A stretch of DNA of 64,000 nt from Niallia circulans (GCF_007273535.1 NZ_RIBP01000004.1:784501-848500); one strand, 5' to 3'; counted from the stretch's first letter, positions 44,094 through 54,434 are shown. Program-made: numbers and translations. Notes: a model not told the origin generated them from the sequence alone.

Positions 44094-45113
44094 TTACTCC
44101 GATTGCTTCTCTTTAATAAGTTTTTCCCTATCGGCTGTTGCTGGAGGCTGCTCAAGCCAGCTGTTTTCAATCATAATATTTGCGCCAGTTTTCGCATATT
44201 GAGCTATTTCAAAGGAAAGGCGTTCATAATTAATAGCAATGTCACTTCTTTGGCTCGCACCAGCAGCTGTTGCATAATTGCCTATTCCTGATGCACTCAA
44301 TAAAGCCATATGAAACATCATTAATTTATCAGAGAATGTCCTGATTGTTGATTGTGTTATCCCAATATCAGATGACATCGGACTCTGGATATTGCTATCA
44401 ATTAAAGTGTCCGCAAATAGTTTTACATGTTTTTGCGAAATATCCTTCCCACGAACCATATAGCCCTGAACATCCTTGTTATCAGAAGTTTGCCCAAAGG
44501 CAAGACTTATTTTATAGCCAATATTATTCGTCTGGATATTCATAAATAAATGAGATATCTCTATTGCATTTAATGGACGCTTTTTATGGAAGATATTTAG
44601 TCCGCTTAAATAGCTGTTACTGTCAATATAATCTTTATTTGCAGGTGGCATTATGTAAGGTGACCGTACTAACAGACCCTTTTTCCTTAACACATCATTG
44701 CTGTGCTTATAAAGCTTAACAGTTAATTGCAGGGATAAAATAAAATGCTCTATGATATCTTCCCTAAAGCTCATCGCAGTGAAACCACTGTAGGCAAGCA
44801 TCCCTGCTTTTGCCATATGATTTATATATAGTAAAGAGAAGGTATCTGTAAATAAAGCAGGGGCATCAAGGTAGACGTCTTTATCTGTAAAGCCATATGG
44901 CTGTGCAAACTTCTCTTCCCTAAAAATTTGCTCAAGCTTATCCACTTCCTTGATAGAGATTGTATATGCACTTTCCACAACCTCAGCTATTTCTTCATCT
45001 GTAATATACTGCTTCATATGGCTCAGCACACATTTACTCATCGTGTTATTCATATAAGAGGTCCATAACGAAGCTATCTCAGTTGAGGTAAGCTCAATCT
45101 TCTGTTCTGGCAT
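44094..45113 (-). CDS. DUF3231 protein
   Basis: A 339-aa soluble protein with two similar halves, each a helical bundle: first about 5-165 (ASLWTSYMNNTMSKCVLSHMKQ split), second about 175-335 (EISHLFMNIQTNNIGYKISLAFGQ split). DUF3231 proteins are widespread in spore-forming Bacillaceae. A role in sporulation is often assumed but not proven. ATG at 45113 follows a GGGGGGAT site. Confidence 0.85.
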   Translation of the reverse strand: MPEQKIELTSTEIASLWTSYMNNTMSKCVLSHMKQYITDEEIAEVVESAYTISIKEVDKLEQIFREEKFAQPYGFTDKDVYLDAPALFTDTFSLLYINHMAKAGMLAYSGFTAMSFREDIIEHFILSLQLTVKLYKHSNDVLRKKGLLVRSPYIMPPANKDYIDSNSYLSGLNIFHKKRPLNAIEISHLFMNIQTNNIGYKISLAFGQTSDNKDVQGYMVRGKDISQKHVKLFADTLIDSNIQSPMSSDIGITQSTIRTFSDKLMMFHMALLSASGIGNYATAAGASQRSDIAINYERLSFEIAQYAKTGANIMIENSWLEQPPATADREKLIKEKQSE

Positions 45114-45216
45114 GATTATCCCCCCGCGCAAAGTTGATACACTTACTATTCTCCTTTTTACTTTTTTTTATTATTAGTCAAGCTGTTAAAATAGTGAGTG
45201 CCTGCACGGAGAAAAA

Positions 45217-45756
45217 TCATTTTAGTTTAAGGTTAGAGGTATTTATGCAGTGTGCCCAAGCTAATGCCTTTTGTTCAAGAGCGGTTGTTAGCTCATGCTT
45301 TCCCATTATATAAGCGGTAATATTATTCGGATACTTTTTTGCTAAAGCCTCTTTTAAATCACCATATTGTGTAGCATCCTCTTTGTTTACACGCAAATAA
45401 TCACGAAATGCAAGATGACGGAGTATATCCTTATTATCTCTTTCATAAATATGGACATGATGTGTGCGTTCATCTCCGCCTTTTTGCAAGTATCTTCTGC
45501 CAGGAATTCCGTTCTCACCCTTCGCTTCATAACCCAATTCAGCCAACTCGTTATAAAATTTCTCCACATTATGTATATTTTTCACAACAGGCATAATATC
45601 TATAACAGGCTTTGCCTTCATGCCAGTTATACTTGTGCTTCCTATATGATGTATTTCCAGTAGTTCATGCCCGAATATCTTCTTAATCTCCCGTTTTTCT
45701 TCTTCAAACAGAAAACGCCACTCTTCCTTATATGTGCACACCGCGATTTTGCGCAT
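45217..45756 (-). CDS. GrpB-family nucleotidyltransferase-like protein
   Basis: A 179-aa protein of the GrpB/UPF0157 family (HHIGSTSITGMKAKPVIDIM at about 37-56; EGENGIPGRRYLQKGG-like stretch; RDYLRVNKEDATQYGDLK). The GST...KPVIDI pattern is that of the nucleotidyltransferase fold. Substrate unknown. It follows the dead recombinase-like gene by 14 bases on the same strand. Confidence 0.88.
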   Translation of the reverse strand: MRKIAVCTYKEEWRFLFEEEKREIKKIFGHELLEIHHIGSTSITGMKAKPVIDIMPVVKNIHNVEKFYNELAELGYEAKGENGIPGRRYLQKGGDERTHHVHIYERDNKDILRHLAFRDYLRVNKEDATQYGDLKEALAKKYPNNITAYIMGKHELTTALEQKALAWAHCINTSNLKLK

Positions 45757-45770
45757 AAGCTCACCGCCTT

Positions 45771-46313
45771 TTAGTTTTCTAAATAGCGGTATAAAGTAGA
45801 TTTACTTATACCTGTAGACTCTTTAATTTCTTTCAAGCTATATCTTTTACTCTGATACATCTCAATAGCCTTTTTTACATTTTCATCTGCTTTGCGGGGT
45901 CTACCTGTCGATATCCCCTTTTTCTTCGCAAATTCCATCCCCTTTTTCGTTCGTTCACTGATGATTTCATTTTGGAACTCAACTAAATGTCCGACCATTT
46001 TCTTTAAGGAATATTCCTTTTTATGTTCCATATCAATATCTTCATGCAATGTTTGTAAAAAGGCTCCCTTTTGCTCGAGAACTTCCAGTAATTCAAAAAG
46101 ATGCCTGCTTGAGTCTGCAAGTGTAAACAATTTGCATACGACAATTTTGTCGCCCTTATTTAACTGCTCCAGCAGTTGGTAAAGCACCACTCTTTTTTTT
46201 GCTGAGGAATGCTCTTCTTTTACTAACCTTGCGCATAAGCCAGTTAGCTTCTGTTCCTGAAGCTTACAATCCGTATCCCCTTGGGCAGGCCGCATATAGC
46301 CAATTATCATCAT
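45771..46313 (-). CDS. Serine-recombinase-like protein with a broken active site, plus HTH
   Basis: A 180-aa protein with the resolvase fold (GYMRPAQGDTDCKLQEQKL at 5-23; KGDKIVVCKLFTLADSSRHLFELL) and a C-terminal Hin-type HTH (AIEMYQSKRYSLKEIKES, STLYRYLEN). The normal catalytic Ser in Y-A-R-V-S-T is Ala10 here, and the active-site Arg motif DRLxR is replaced by FTLAD. It cannot cut DNA in the standard way, though its dimer/DNA-binding parts appear intact. Probably a DNA-binding regulator. Start ATG with AAGGGAGG. It is in one transcript with the GrpB-like gene. Confidence 0.8.
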   Translation of the reverse strand: MMIIGYMRPAQGDTDCKLQEQKLTGLCARLVKEEHSSAKKRVVLYQLLEQLNKGDKIVVCKLFTLADSSRHLFELLEVLEQKGAFLQTLHEDIDMEHKKEYSLKKMVGHLVEFQNEIISERTKKGMEFAKKKGISTGRPRKADENVKKAIEMYQSKRYSLKEIKESTGISKSTLYRYLEN

Positions 46314-46459
46314 TATGCCTCCCTTGTTATTTCTGCTACTAATTATTATAGATAGGAAAATGACTTTTGTAAAAATCTTCCCAATACATATTCCCTTTTG
46401 GGAAGATTTCTGTTACACTTCTCCTTATTGAATGGCCAACTATAATGAGGTGAATAATT

Positions 46460-47923
46460 TTGATAGAAAAAATAAAACGTGAATGGTTTTTCAATGTCAG
46501 AGCGGATATTCTTTCAGGTATCGTTGTTGCATTGGCATTGATTCCAGAAGCAATTGCCTTCTCGATTATTGCAGGTGTTGACCCAATGGTTGGGTTATAT
46601 GCTTCCTTCTGTATTGCTATAATTATTTCTTTTGCTGGCGGCAGACCTGCGATGATTTCTGCAGCAACAGGGGCGATGGCTTTGCTGATGGGACCACTAG
46701 TAAGAGATTACGGGCTGCAATATTTGTTTGCAGCAACAGTTCTTACAGGAGTTTTTCAGGTGATTTTCGGTATCTTTAAAATTGCCAAGCTAATGAAGTT
46801 TATACCAAGAGCAGTTATGATTGGGTTTGTGAATTCCCTTGCCATCTTAATATTTATGGCACAAATGCCCCATTTTCTTGGGATTTCCAATATGACGTAT
46901 GTTTTCGTGGCGATTACTTTATTGATTGTATATATTTTGCCTAGATATGTTAAAGTCGTACCAGCACCTTTAATTGCTATTATCGTGTTAACAATTGTAT
47001 CTATCTTTGGAAATATGCAGCTTGAAACTGTAGGCGATTTAGGCAATATAACAAAAACCTTGCCTTCATTCTTGATTCCAGATATTCCATTCAACTTTGA
47101 AACACTTGCTATCATTTTTCCATATAGCATTGCCATGGCAGTTGTAGGATTACTAGAGTCACTGCTAACAGCGAGTATTCTTGATGATGCAACAGACACA
47201 GACAGCAATAAGAACAGAGAAGCTAGAGGACAGGGGATCGCTAACATCATTACTGGCTTCTTCGGTGGTATGGCTGGCTGTGCTATGATTGGCCAATCTG
47301 GAATTAATGTAAGATCAGGGGGCAGAGGCAGACTTTCCACCTTTGTCGCAGGAGCTTTCTTAATGTTTTTAATCATTGTGTTAGGCGATCTTGTTGTCCA
47401 AATACCAATGCCAGTGCTTGTTGGCATTATGATTATGGTTTGTATCGGCACATTTGATTGGTCTTCCTTCAAGTACTTAGTAAAAGCTCCGCGAACAGAC
47501 GCAATTGTCATGCTTGTTACAGTGATTATTGTAGTTGCTACACATGACTTGTCAAAAGGAGTCATTGCAGGTGTTATTTTGAGTGCCGTCTTTTTTGCAG
47601 CGAAGCTATCACATGTTAATGTTACGAAGAAGTACACAGAAAATGAGCAAAAATTCTATGTGCAGGGCCAACTGTTTTTTGCATCTGTCGACAGCTTTGT
47701 AACAGCATTTAACAACGAACACCAGCACAAAAATATCGTTATTGATTTTTCCGAATCACGTATTTGGGATGACTCTGCTGTTGGAGCCATCGATAAAGTT
47801 GTTCTTAAGCTCAGAGAAAATGACAATACAGTCAACATTATCGGCTTAGATTCTGCCAGCAAAAATCTCGTAGATAAGCTGGCAATCTTCCAGAATCAAG
47901 ATGCAAAACCATCAGGAAGCTAA
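46460..47923 (+). CDS. SulP-family anion transporter with STAS domain
   Basis: A 487-aa membrane protein with about ten to twelve helices. SulP motifs: [46 protein letters not shown] and [22 protein letters not shown] split over positions 18-270. A short C-terminal STAS domain (about 400-480; [21 protein letters not shown]). Substrate could be sulfate, bicarbonate or other anion. TTG start after GAGGTGA. Not linked to the cys operon. Confidence 0.92.
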   Translation: MIEKIKREWFFNVRADILSGIVVALALIPEAIAFSIIAGVDPMVGLYASFCIAIIISFAGGRPAMISAATGAMALLMGPLVRDYGLQYLFAATVLTGVFQVIFGIFKIAKLMKFIPRAVMIGFVNSLAILIFMAQMPHFLGISNMTYVFVAITLLIVYILPRYVKVVPAPLIAIIVLTIVSIFGNMQLETVGDLGNITKTLPSFLIPDIPFNFETLAIIFPYSIAMAVVGLLESLLTASILDDATDTDSNKNREARGQGIANIITGFFGGMAGCAMIGQSGINVRSGGRGRLSTFVAGAFLMFLIIVLGDLVVQIPMPVLVGIMIMVCIGTFDWSSFKYLVKAPRTDAIVMLVTVIIVVATHDLSKGVIAGVILSAVFFAAKLSHVNVTKKYTENEQKFYVQGQLFFASVDSFVTAFNNEHQHKNIVIDFSESRIWDDSAVGAIDKVVLKLRENDNTVNIIGLDSASKNLVDKLAIFQNQDAKPSGS

Positions 47924-47928
47924 ATATA

Positions 47929-47965
47929 AAAAAGATTCATGGATACATTACCATGAATCTTTTTT
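47929..47965. terminator. Bidirectional terminator
   Basis: A 14-bp perfect stem AAAAAGATTCATGG/CCATGAATCTTTTT with an 8-base loop, between the converging SulP and SMP-30 genes. Confidence 0.9.
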
Positions 47966-47980
47966 GCTCTTTCAAGCATT

Positions 47981-48862
47981 TCAGCCGCCAAAATAATTCC
48001 CAGGAAATCCTTTCACATCCATTTTGCATGTAAAAAGGGCTCCTGATAACGGAAACTTTTCCAGATCCTCTGAACTCATACCTGTTCGTGCTGTTGTGAT
48101 ATATAGTTCATTTAAATTTTCACCGCCAAACGCACAGGAAGTGACATTCGGTGCGGGCACATTTATGCTCTCTAATTTCTTTCCACTGTTTGGATCCCAT
48201 CTTGAGACCTGTCCGCCTCCCCAATGGGCAATCCACAGCATTCCTTCTTCATCTATCGTCATTCCATCTGGGAAGCCTTCTTCATCTGAAAAATCAATGA
48301 TAGCTTTCTTTTTATCAATGTCCCCAGAATCTAAATGAAAATCAAACTGATATACCTTTTGTACAGGTGTATCAATAAGATAGAGGTACTTATTGTCTAA
48401 AGACCAAGCCAAACCATTAGAAGTACTTAACTTATCGACCTTCTTCGTTATGGATCCATCTTTATCTAAACAATATAATGCTGCTTTCTCCTTCTCATCA
48501 CTTGTACTCATTGTTCCTGCCCAGAAACGTCCTTTTGCGTCGCATTTCCCGTCATTAAACCTGTTAGCAGGCAAATGCTCCTCTGGATCAAATATCGCCT
48601 GCAATTCCCCGCTGTCCAAGTCTAAATAGTGAAAGCCATTTTCCAACGCAACAACTGCTCTATTCTTGCCAAGGGCTGGAATAATGGCACTGACTTTTTG
48701 TGAAAGTACTACTTCCCTACTTTCATTTTTGCGCGGATTATGGGTACAAACTTTTCTCTTATCAATATCAACCCAATACAACAGTTCTTTCTTATTATCC
48801 CAAAAAGGTCCTTCGCCTAATTCTGCATTCGCATCAAACACAAGTTCTAATTTACGAACCAT
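47981..48862 (-). CDS. SMP-30/gluconolactonase-type lactonase
   Basis: A 293-aa six-bladed beta-propeller of the SMP-30/LRE family. Metal ligands are visible: Glu in AELGEGPFWD, Asn/Asp in NRFNDGKCDAKGRFWAGTM, NGLAWSLDN and FPDGMTIDEEGMLWIA. It would open sugar lactones with a divalent metal ion. Monocistronic. Confidence 0.9.
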   Translation of the reverse strand: MVRKLELVFDANAELGEGPFWDNKKELLYWVDIDKRKVCTHNPRKNESREVVLSQKVSAIIPALGKNRAVVALENGFHYLDLDSGELQAIFDPEEHLPANRFNDGKCDAKGRFWAGTMSTSDEKEKAALYCLDKDGSITKKVDKLSTSNGLAWSLDNKYLYLIDTPVQKVYQFDFHLDSGDIDKKKAIIDFSDEEGFPDGMTIDEEGMLWIAHWGGGQVSRWDPNSGKKLESINVPAPNVTSCAFGGENLNELYITTARTGMSSEDLEKFPLSGALFTCKMDVKGFPGNYFGG

Positions 48863-49015
48863 ACAATCTCCTCTTTCTTACGTTTTTTCTTTCCATATAC
48901 CTCAATTCTCCCCTCTAAAAACCGCTTCCATTTTTTTCTTTCCCTTTTCAATCATGATAACCTAGCTTAACCGCATACCTTAGAAAATAGAATAACGTTA
49001 CCCGAGGTGATTACT

Positions 49016-50908
49016 TTGGAAACAGAACTGATTGTTATGGAACAAAAACGGAGAGTAGCTGAACTTGCGAGCCTGCAACATAAAGACGGCTCCTTTCACT
49101 TTCGTTTTCAAGGCAGTTTAATGACAGATGCCTTCTTTATCATTACATGCAGGGCGCTGGATATGAAAACAGAGGAAGCAAACATTAAGCTACTTGTTGA
49201 TTCATTGCAAGCCTCGCAACAGAAGGAAGGCTATTGGAAAGCATATCAAGATGAACCGAACGGCCATTTATCTGCAACAATTATCGCTTATACTGCGCTT
49301 TTATATTCCGGATATGTGAATCGTACCGATGAAAATATGAAAAAAGCAAAAACCTTTATAGTGGAGAACGGAGGCATTTCTAAGGCACATTTTATGATTA
49401 GGTGGATGCTTTCAGTCAATGGACTTTATCCTTGGTCTAAAATGATATACGTTCCCATGACTTTTTTGCTGCTGCCTTCCTTCCAACCACTTAATTTCTT
49501 TCAATTCAGCGCATATGCACGTATCCATTTCATCCCGATGCTCCTTGCCTCTAATAAAAAATTCACCATCAAAGATGGTAACAAACCAGACCTAAGCGAC
49601 CTACATATTAGAAACGACGAAACTTCCCCTGCCATTGATTATATAGAAGATGAAAGATCTCCTTTTTCGTTTGTTTGGAAGGAAATGAAAAGGATTGGGA
49701 AATGGCCCAGCTACCTTCATCAGCTTGGCTATTACTATGCAGAGAAATATATATTAGACCGGCTTGAGGAGGACGGAACATTATACAGCTATGCAAGTGC
49801 AACTTTTTTTATGATTTACGGGCTTCTGTCACTCGGCTATCGTAAAGACTCACCAATTATCCAAAAGGCTATGTCAGGACTCTCCGCCCTTATTGACAAG
49901 AAAGGAACATATGCCCATTTGGAGAATTCAACAAGCACGGTATGGGACACAGCTTTGATTAGCTACAGCCTGCAAGAAGCAGGCTGTTTACCAAGCGATG
50001 AGTTAATCTCCAAATCTGTTGACTATCTTTTAAAAAAGCAGCATACAAAATTAGGAGACTGGCATGTTCATAATAAAGGGACCTCTCCTGGGGGCTGGGG
50101 GTTCTCTGATATTAATACAAATAATCCAGATAATGATGACACCTCTGCTGCATTAAGAGCCTTAACAAGATCAACCACCAATAGTAAAGTCATTCACGCG
50201 GCCTGGCAGCGTGGGACTAACTTTCTGCTGTCCATGCAAAACAAAGATGGTGGTTGGGGAGCGTTCGAAAAAAATACAGATTGGGAGCTTCTTCAGCATG
50301 TGCCGATTGAAAATGCCAAAGATGCTGCTGTCGACCCATCTACACCTGACTTGACAGGCAGAGTACTTGAATATTTAGGAAATTTTTCCGGGTTAACTGC
50401 AAACCACCCTCACGTAAAAGCCTCTGTTCAATGGCTTCAAGATAATCAAGAGAAAGATGGCTCTTGGTACGGACGCTGGGGTGTTTGCTATATTTATGGT
50501 ACATGGGCAGCAATCACTGGATTACGGGCTGCTGGCTTCTCCAAAAAACATGCGAGTATAGCAAAAGGTGTCAAATGGTTGAAATCCGTTCAAAGACAGG
50601 ATGGTGGCTGGGGTGAATCATGCCGAAGCAGTGAAAAGCGCACCTTTATCTCCCTTCCTTTTAGTACAGATTCCCAAACTGCCTGGGCAATTGATGCCCT
50701 GGTTGCCGCAGGTGAATCAAAAAGTGAGGCAGTTACAAGAGGACTAAAATTTCTTTTGACAAAAAACAAGGATACAGAGAGCATCTATCCAACAGGCATT
50801 GGACTGCCTGGACAATTCTATATTCATTACCATAGCTACAACAAAATCTATCCCTTATTGGCAATATCCCATTATTTGCAGTCACTAAAAAGCACAACTT
50901 CCGTATAG
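49016..50908 (+). CDS. sqhC: Squalene-hopene cyclase family terpene cyclase (sporulenol synthase type)
   Basis: A 630-aa class II terpene cyclase with two alpha-barrel domains. The catalytic DXDD motif is DNDDTSA at about residues 372-375. QW repeats include QNKDGGWGAF and QRQDGGWGES, with WYGRWGVCYIYGTW nearby. In B. subtilis the SqhC enzyme cyclises tetraprenyl-beta-curcumene to sporulenol in spores. A substrate choice between squalene and C35 isoprenoid is not readable here. TTG start at 49016 follows GAGGTGA. Confidence 0.92.
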   Translation: METELIVMEQKRRVAELASLQHKDGSFHFRFQGSLMTDAFFIITCRALDMKTEEANIKLLVDSLQASQQKEGYWKAYQDEPNGHLSATIIAYTALLYSGYVNRTDENMKKAKTFIVENGGISKAHFMIRWMLSVNGLYPWSKMIYVPMTFLLLPSFQPLNFFQFSAYARIHFIPMLLASNKKFTIKDGNKPDLSDLHIRNDETSPAIDYIEDERSPFSFVWKEMKRIGKWPSYLHQLGYYYAEKYILDRLEEDGTLYSYASATFFMIYGLLSLGYRKDSPIIQKAMSGLSALIDKKGTYAHLENSTSTVWDTALISYSLQEAGCLPSDELISKSVDYLLKKQHTKLGDWHVHNKGTSPGGWGFSDINTNNPDNDDTSAALRALTRSTTNSKVIHAAWQRGTNFLLSMQNKDGGWGAFEKNTDWELLQHVPIENAKDAAVDPSTPDLTGRVLEYLGNFSGLTANHPHVKASVQWLQDNQEKDGSWYGRWGVCYIYGTWAAITGLRAAGFSKKHASIAKGVKWLKSVQRQDGGWGESCRSSEKRTFISLPFSTDSQTAWAIDALVAAGESKSEAVTRGLKFLLTKNKDTESIYPTGIGLPGQFYIHYHSYNKIYPLLAISHYLQSLKSTTSV

Positions 50909-50931
50909 TATATTACTACAGCTATTATCTC

Positions 50932-50960
50932 TTGAATAAAAAAATGATAAGTGCTATTAT
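50932..50960 (+). promoter_or_regulatory. Promoter of the ileS T-box transcript
   Basis: TTGAAT (50932-50937), 17-base spacer, TATTAT (50955-50960). Confidence 0.8.
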
Positions 50961-50990
50961 ATACAAAACATTCCAGAATTTATAAAAATC

Positions 50991-51244
50991 GATGAAGAGA
51001 ACAAGTATGTCTTGGCATGAATTTACAGCGAGCCGGGTATGGTGGAAGCCGGCAAATGAATCCAGACAGAAAAATCATCTCTGAGATGCAAGGCTGAAAT
51101 AAAGTAAGCCTTGCCGGGACTTCCACCGTTAACAAGGAACACGTATGATGGTACGTTGACTAAGAGCTGACTGCTTATTGCAGCAGAATTTGGGTGGTAA
51201 CGCGGGTATATAACACTCGTCCCTTTTTATAGGGACGGGTGTTT
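50991..51244 (+). ncRNA. T-box leader (isoleucine) of ileS
   Basis: A tRNA-sensing T-box riboswitch. Stem I begins GATGAAGAGAACAAGTA. The specifier appears to be ATC (51074-51076) within GAAAAATCATC, the Ile codon. The T-box core AATTTGGGTGGTAACGCGG is at 51187-51205, and a terminator with stem AACACTCGTCCC/GGGACGGGTGTT and T-run is at 51212-51244. Uncharged tRNA-Ile would pair with the specifier and TGGT, forming the antiterminator. Confidence 0.95.
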
Positions 51245-51310
51245 TTTATTTACTCCATAATCATGTTCCGGTATTTTCTGGTAAGCATTCACCTTAAAGG
51301 AGGATTTATC

Positions 51311-54300
51311 ATGGAAAAAAGCCAACAGCAAACGCAAGCAGAAAGAGAGAAAAAGATACGCTTATTTTGGGAGCAGGAGCATATTTTTGAAAAGTCAGTT
51401 GAAGCAAGACAGAATCAAGAATCCTTTGTTTTCTACGAGGGTCCACCTACTGCTAATGGTATGCCACATGTAGGCCATGCACTTGGCAGAACAATTAAGG
51501 ATATCATCGCACGTTACCAGACAATGGCAGGTAAGCAGGTTGTCCGCAAGGCTGGCTGGGACACACACGGTCTACCAGTTGAACTTGGCGTTGAGAAGGC
51601 TTTAGGCATCTCTGGTAAGCAAGCAATTGAAGAATATGGAGTAGAGGCATTTATTCAAAAATGTAAGGAAAGCGTCTTTTCCTATGAAAAGCAATGGCGG
51701 GATTTTACGAAGGAATTAGGCTATTGGGTAGACATGGAAAATCCCTATATGACCATGAGCAATGAATACATTGAGTCTGTGTGGCATATCCTCGGCACCA
51801 TTCATGACAAAGGACTGCTATACAAAGGACATAAGGTTTCTCCCTACTGCCCAAGCTGTCAAACATCCTTAAGCTCCCATGAGGTTGCGCAAGGCTATAA
51901 AGATGTGAAAGACTTGAGCGCAACTGTTAAATTTAAACTAAAAGGCAGGGATAACGAGTTTATCCTCGGTTGGACGACAACGCCTTGGACTTTACCAGCA
52001 AATGTTGCGCTTGCGGTTAACTCCAAGCTTGAATATGTTCGGATACAGACAGGTTCTGAAATCCTTATCACAGCTAAAGCGCTTGCCCAAAAAGCTATGT
52101 CAGCAGACAGCGTTATTCTCGAAACATTAGAAGGCAGCGACTTGCTCGGACTTCACTATGAAGCACCGTTTTCCTTCACCACTGTCGAAAAGGGCCATTA
52201 TGTCGTCCACGGAGATTTTGTTACAGCAGACAGTGGAACAGGTATTGTCCATATTGCACCTGCATACGGGGAAGACGATTATCGTCTTGTTCAGGAAAAT
52301 GATCTGTCCTTCGTTCAAGTCGTTGATGGGAGTGGTAAATATACAAAAGCAGTCACTCCATTAGCAGGCAGATTTGTTAAAGACTGTGACGTGGATATCA
52401 TCAAGCTGCTGCATGAAAAAGGCTTATTATTTCATAAAGAAAAATATGAACATTCCTATCCTCATTGCTGGCGATGTGACTCTCCCCTTCTTTATTATGC
52501 GCTTGAAAGCTGGTTCATCCAAACAACGGCTGTCAAGGAAGCAATGATAGCAAATAACCAGCAGGTAAACTGGTATCCAGACCATATAAAGGATGGACGC
52601 TTCGGAAATTTTCTTGAGCAATTGGTAGATTGGAACATCAGCCGCAGCAGGTATTGGGGAACACCTTTAAATGTTTGGGAATGTCCTGCATGTAAAAAAC
52701 AAACAGCTCCAAAAAGCATCGCTGATTTAGCGAACCTAACAGACAGTAATTTGGGTGAGCTTGAGCTTCATAAGCCCTATGTTGATAAAGTTACATTCCC
52801 TTGTGCTTCCTGTAGCACGCTGATGGTGCGCACACCTGAGGTAATCGACGTTTGGTTCGACAGTGGCTCCATGCCCTTTGCACAATATCATGCACCATTT
52901 GAAAACAAAGAACTATGGAAAAGCCAGTATCCAGCAGATGTAGTTGTTGAGGGCATTGACCAAACACGCGGCTGGTTTTATTCCTTATTAGCTGTATCCA
53001 CACTTTATAATGGAGAGCTGCCATATAGAAATGTATTAGCAACAGGCCATGTACTTGATGAAAATGGGCAGAAAATGTCTAAAAGCAAAGGAAATGCACT
53101 CGATCCAGTTGAGCTTATCCATGAATATGGAGCCGACTCATTAAGATGGGCATTAATTGAAGACAGCGCTCCATGGAACCAGAAAAGATTTTCCGTTAAA
53201 AATGTCCAAGAAGCAAAGTCTAAACTAATCGATACATTAACAAGCCTCCACCATTTTTATACGCTGTATGCTGACATTGATGGATTTAATCCACAAACAA
53301 CACTTATGGAAGCTAGTACGTTAACATTAATGGACAAATGGGCTAATTCTCGTCTTGCTTTGACTGTTTCGCAAGTAAATAAGGAAATGGAAAACTTCCA
53401 GCTGACAAATGCTGCAAGGCATATCGGCAATTTGCTTGAGGATGTCAGCAACTGGTATATCCGTCGAAACAGAGAACGGTTTTGGAGTGAAGGAATGACC
53501 GCAGACAAAATCTGCGCTTACCATACCCTTTATAATTTGCTTGTACAAATAACAAAGCTGCTTGCACCATTTACGCCTTTTACAGCTGAAGATATACATT
53601 TTAAACTGACAGGAAGAAGTGTTCATTTGGAGGATTTTCCAAAAAGCGCTGAATCGGCCATTGATTTAGAGCTTGAGCAGGAAATGAACGCAGTCAGAGA
53701 AATTGTAGAGCTTGGCAGAAGTATTCGCCATCAGACTCAAGTCAAAACAAAACAGCCTTTGGCCATGATGGCAATCATTTCAAACGATCTAGCCTCTGAT
53801 GTACTGCGAAGCTTTAGTGAAATCATCAAGAGTGAACTGAATGTGAAACAGATAGATTGGGCCGAATCGAGCAAAGGATATATACAGCATAGCCTTAAGC
53901 TTCACTTTAAAAATGCCGGCAAGCGCCTCGGCAAGCTGGCAAATCCCGCTAATCATGCCCTCTCCAATCTCACACAGAAAGAGATTGAGTATTTTCTTAA
54001 CAATGGGCACTTGAGTTTAAATGTGGATGGACAGCAAGTAGAGCTTCAAAAAGAAGATGTGCTTGTTTATAAGTCTGCTTCTATGTCAGGCTATAGTGAG
54101 GCATCAAATAGGAACTTTACTGTTATAATAGATACGAGCATCACCGCTGAGTTGGCACAGGAAGGTCTCATAAGAGATTTTATTCGCTCTGTTCAAGACT
54201 TACGAAAGCAGAAAAACCTACCTGTGGAAAAGCGTATTGATCTTAAGCTTGGCGGGTCTGAGGAATTTCTTTCACTAGTAAGAGAACACGAGAGCCTTAT

Positions 54301-54400
54301 CAGCAGTGGAATTCTTATGAATAACATCTATTATCAGATGTCAGATTATATGGTTGAAATGCAAGTAGGCGACTATCAGGTTTTTGTTTCTTTTGATTAA
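51311..54400 (+). CDS. ileS: Isoleucyl-tRNA synthetase, type 2 (long form)
   Basis: A 1029-aa class Ia synthetase. HIGH-type motif HVGH at 53-56 (PPTANGMPHVGHALGR), KMSKS at 588-592, and an editing CP1 domain in between. Four Cys-pair sites (CPSCQT, CWRCDS, CPACKK, CASCST). The longer C-terminal tRNA-binding region, HVGHALGR and the family length mark IleRS type 2. Such enzymes are often resistant to mupirocin. Start ATG 51311 follows AAAGGAGG; T-box leader before it. Confidence 0.95.
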   Translation: MEKSQQQTQAEREKKIRLFWEQEHIFEKSVEARQNQESFVFYEGPPTANGMPHVGHALGRTIKDIIARYQTMAGKQVVRKAGWDTHGLPVELGVEKALGISGKQAIEEYGVEAFIQKCKESVFSYEKQWRDFTKELGYWVDMENPYMTMSNEYIESVWHILGTIHDKGLLYKGHKVSPYCPSCQTSLSSHEVAQGYKDVKDLSATVKFKLKGRDNEFILGWTTTPWTLPANVALAVNSKLEYVRIQTGSEILITAKALAQKAMSADSVILETLEGSDLLGLHYEAPFSFTTVEKGHYVVHGDFVTADSGTGIVHIAPAYGEDDYRLVQENDLSFVQVVDGSGKYTKAVTPLAGRFVKDCDVDIIKLLHEKGLLFHKEKYEHSYPHCWRCDSPLLYYALESWFIQTTAVKEAMIANNQQVNWYPDHIKDGRFGNFLEQLVDWNISRSRYWGTPLNVWECPACKKQTAPKSIADLANLTDSNLGELELHKPYVDKVTFPCASCSTLMVRTPEVIDVWFDSGSMPFAQYHAPFENKELWKSQYPADVVVEGIDQTRGWFYSLLAVSTLYNGELPYRNVLATGHVLDENGQKMSKSKGNALDPVELIHEYGADSLRWALIEDSAPWNQKRFSVKNVQEAKSKLIDTLTSLHHFYTLYADIDGFNPQTTLMEASTLTLMDKWANSRLALTVSQVNKEMENFQLTNAARHIGNLLEDVSNWYIRRNRERFWSEGMTADKICAYHTLYNLLVQITKLLAPFTPFTAEDIHFKLTGRSVHLEDFPKSAESAIDLELEQEMNAVREIVELGRSIRHQTQVKTKQPLAMMAIISNDLASDVLRSFSEIIKSELNVKQIDWAESSKGYIQHSLKLHFKNAGKRLGKLANPANHALSNLTQKEIEYFLNNGHLSLNVDGQQVELQKEDVLVYKSASMSGYSEASNRNFTVIIDTSITAELAQEGLIRDFIRSVQDLRKQKNLPVEKRIDLKLGGSEEFLSLVREHESLISSGILMNNIYYQMSDYMVEMQVGDYQVFVSFD

Positions 54401-54408
54401 TTAATGAA

Positions 54409-54434
54409 AAGACCTAAGTATCATCCTTAGGTCT
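54409..54434 (+). terminator. Terminator of ileS
   Basis: Stem AAGACCTAAG/CTTAGGTCTT with a 6-base loop, then T-rich tail, 9 bases after the ileS stop. Confidence 0.85.

Noticed and set aside
45771..46313. Resolvase-like gene as evidence of a transposon
   Set aside because: No terminal repeats or transposase around it, and the catalytic serine is absent.
46756..47637. 293-codon minus-strand frame opposite the SulP gene
   Set aside because: Antisense shadow with no start signals; the plus-strand SulP motifs are clear.
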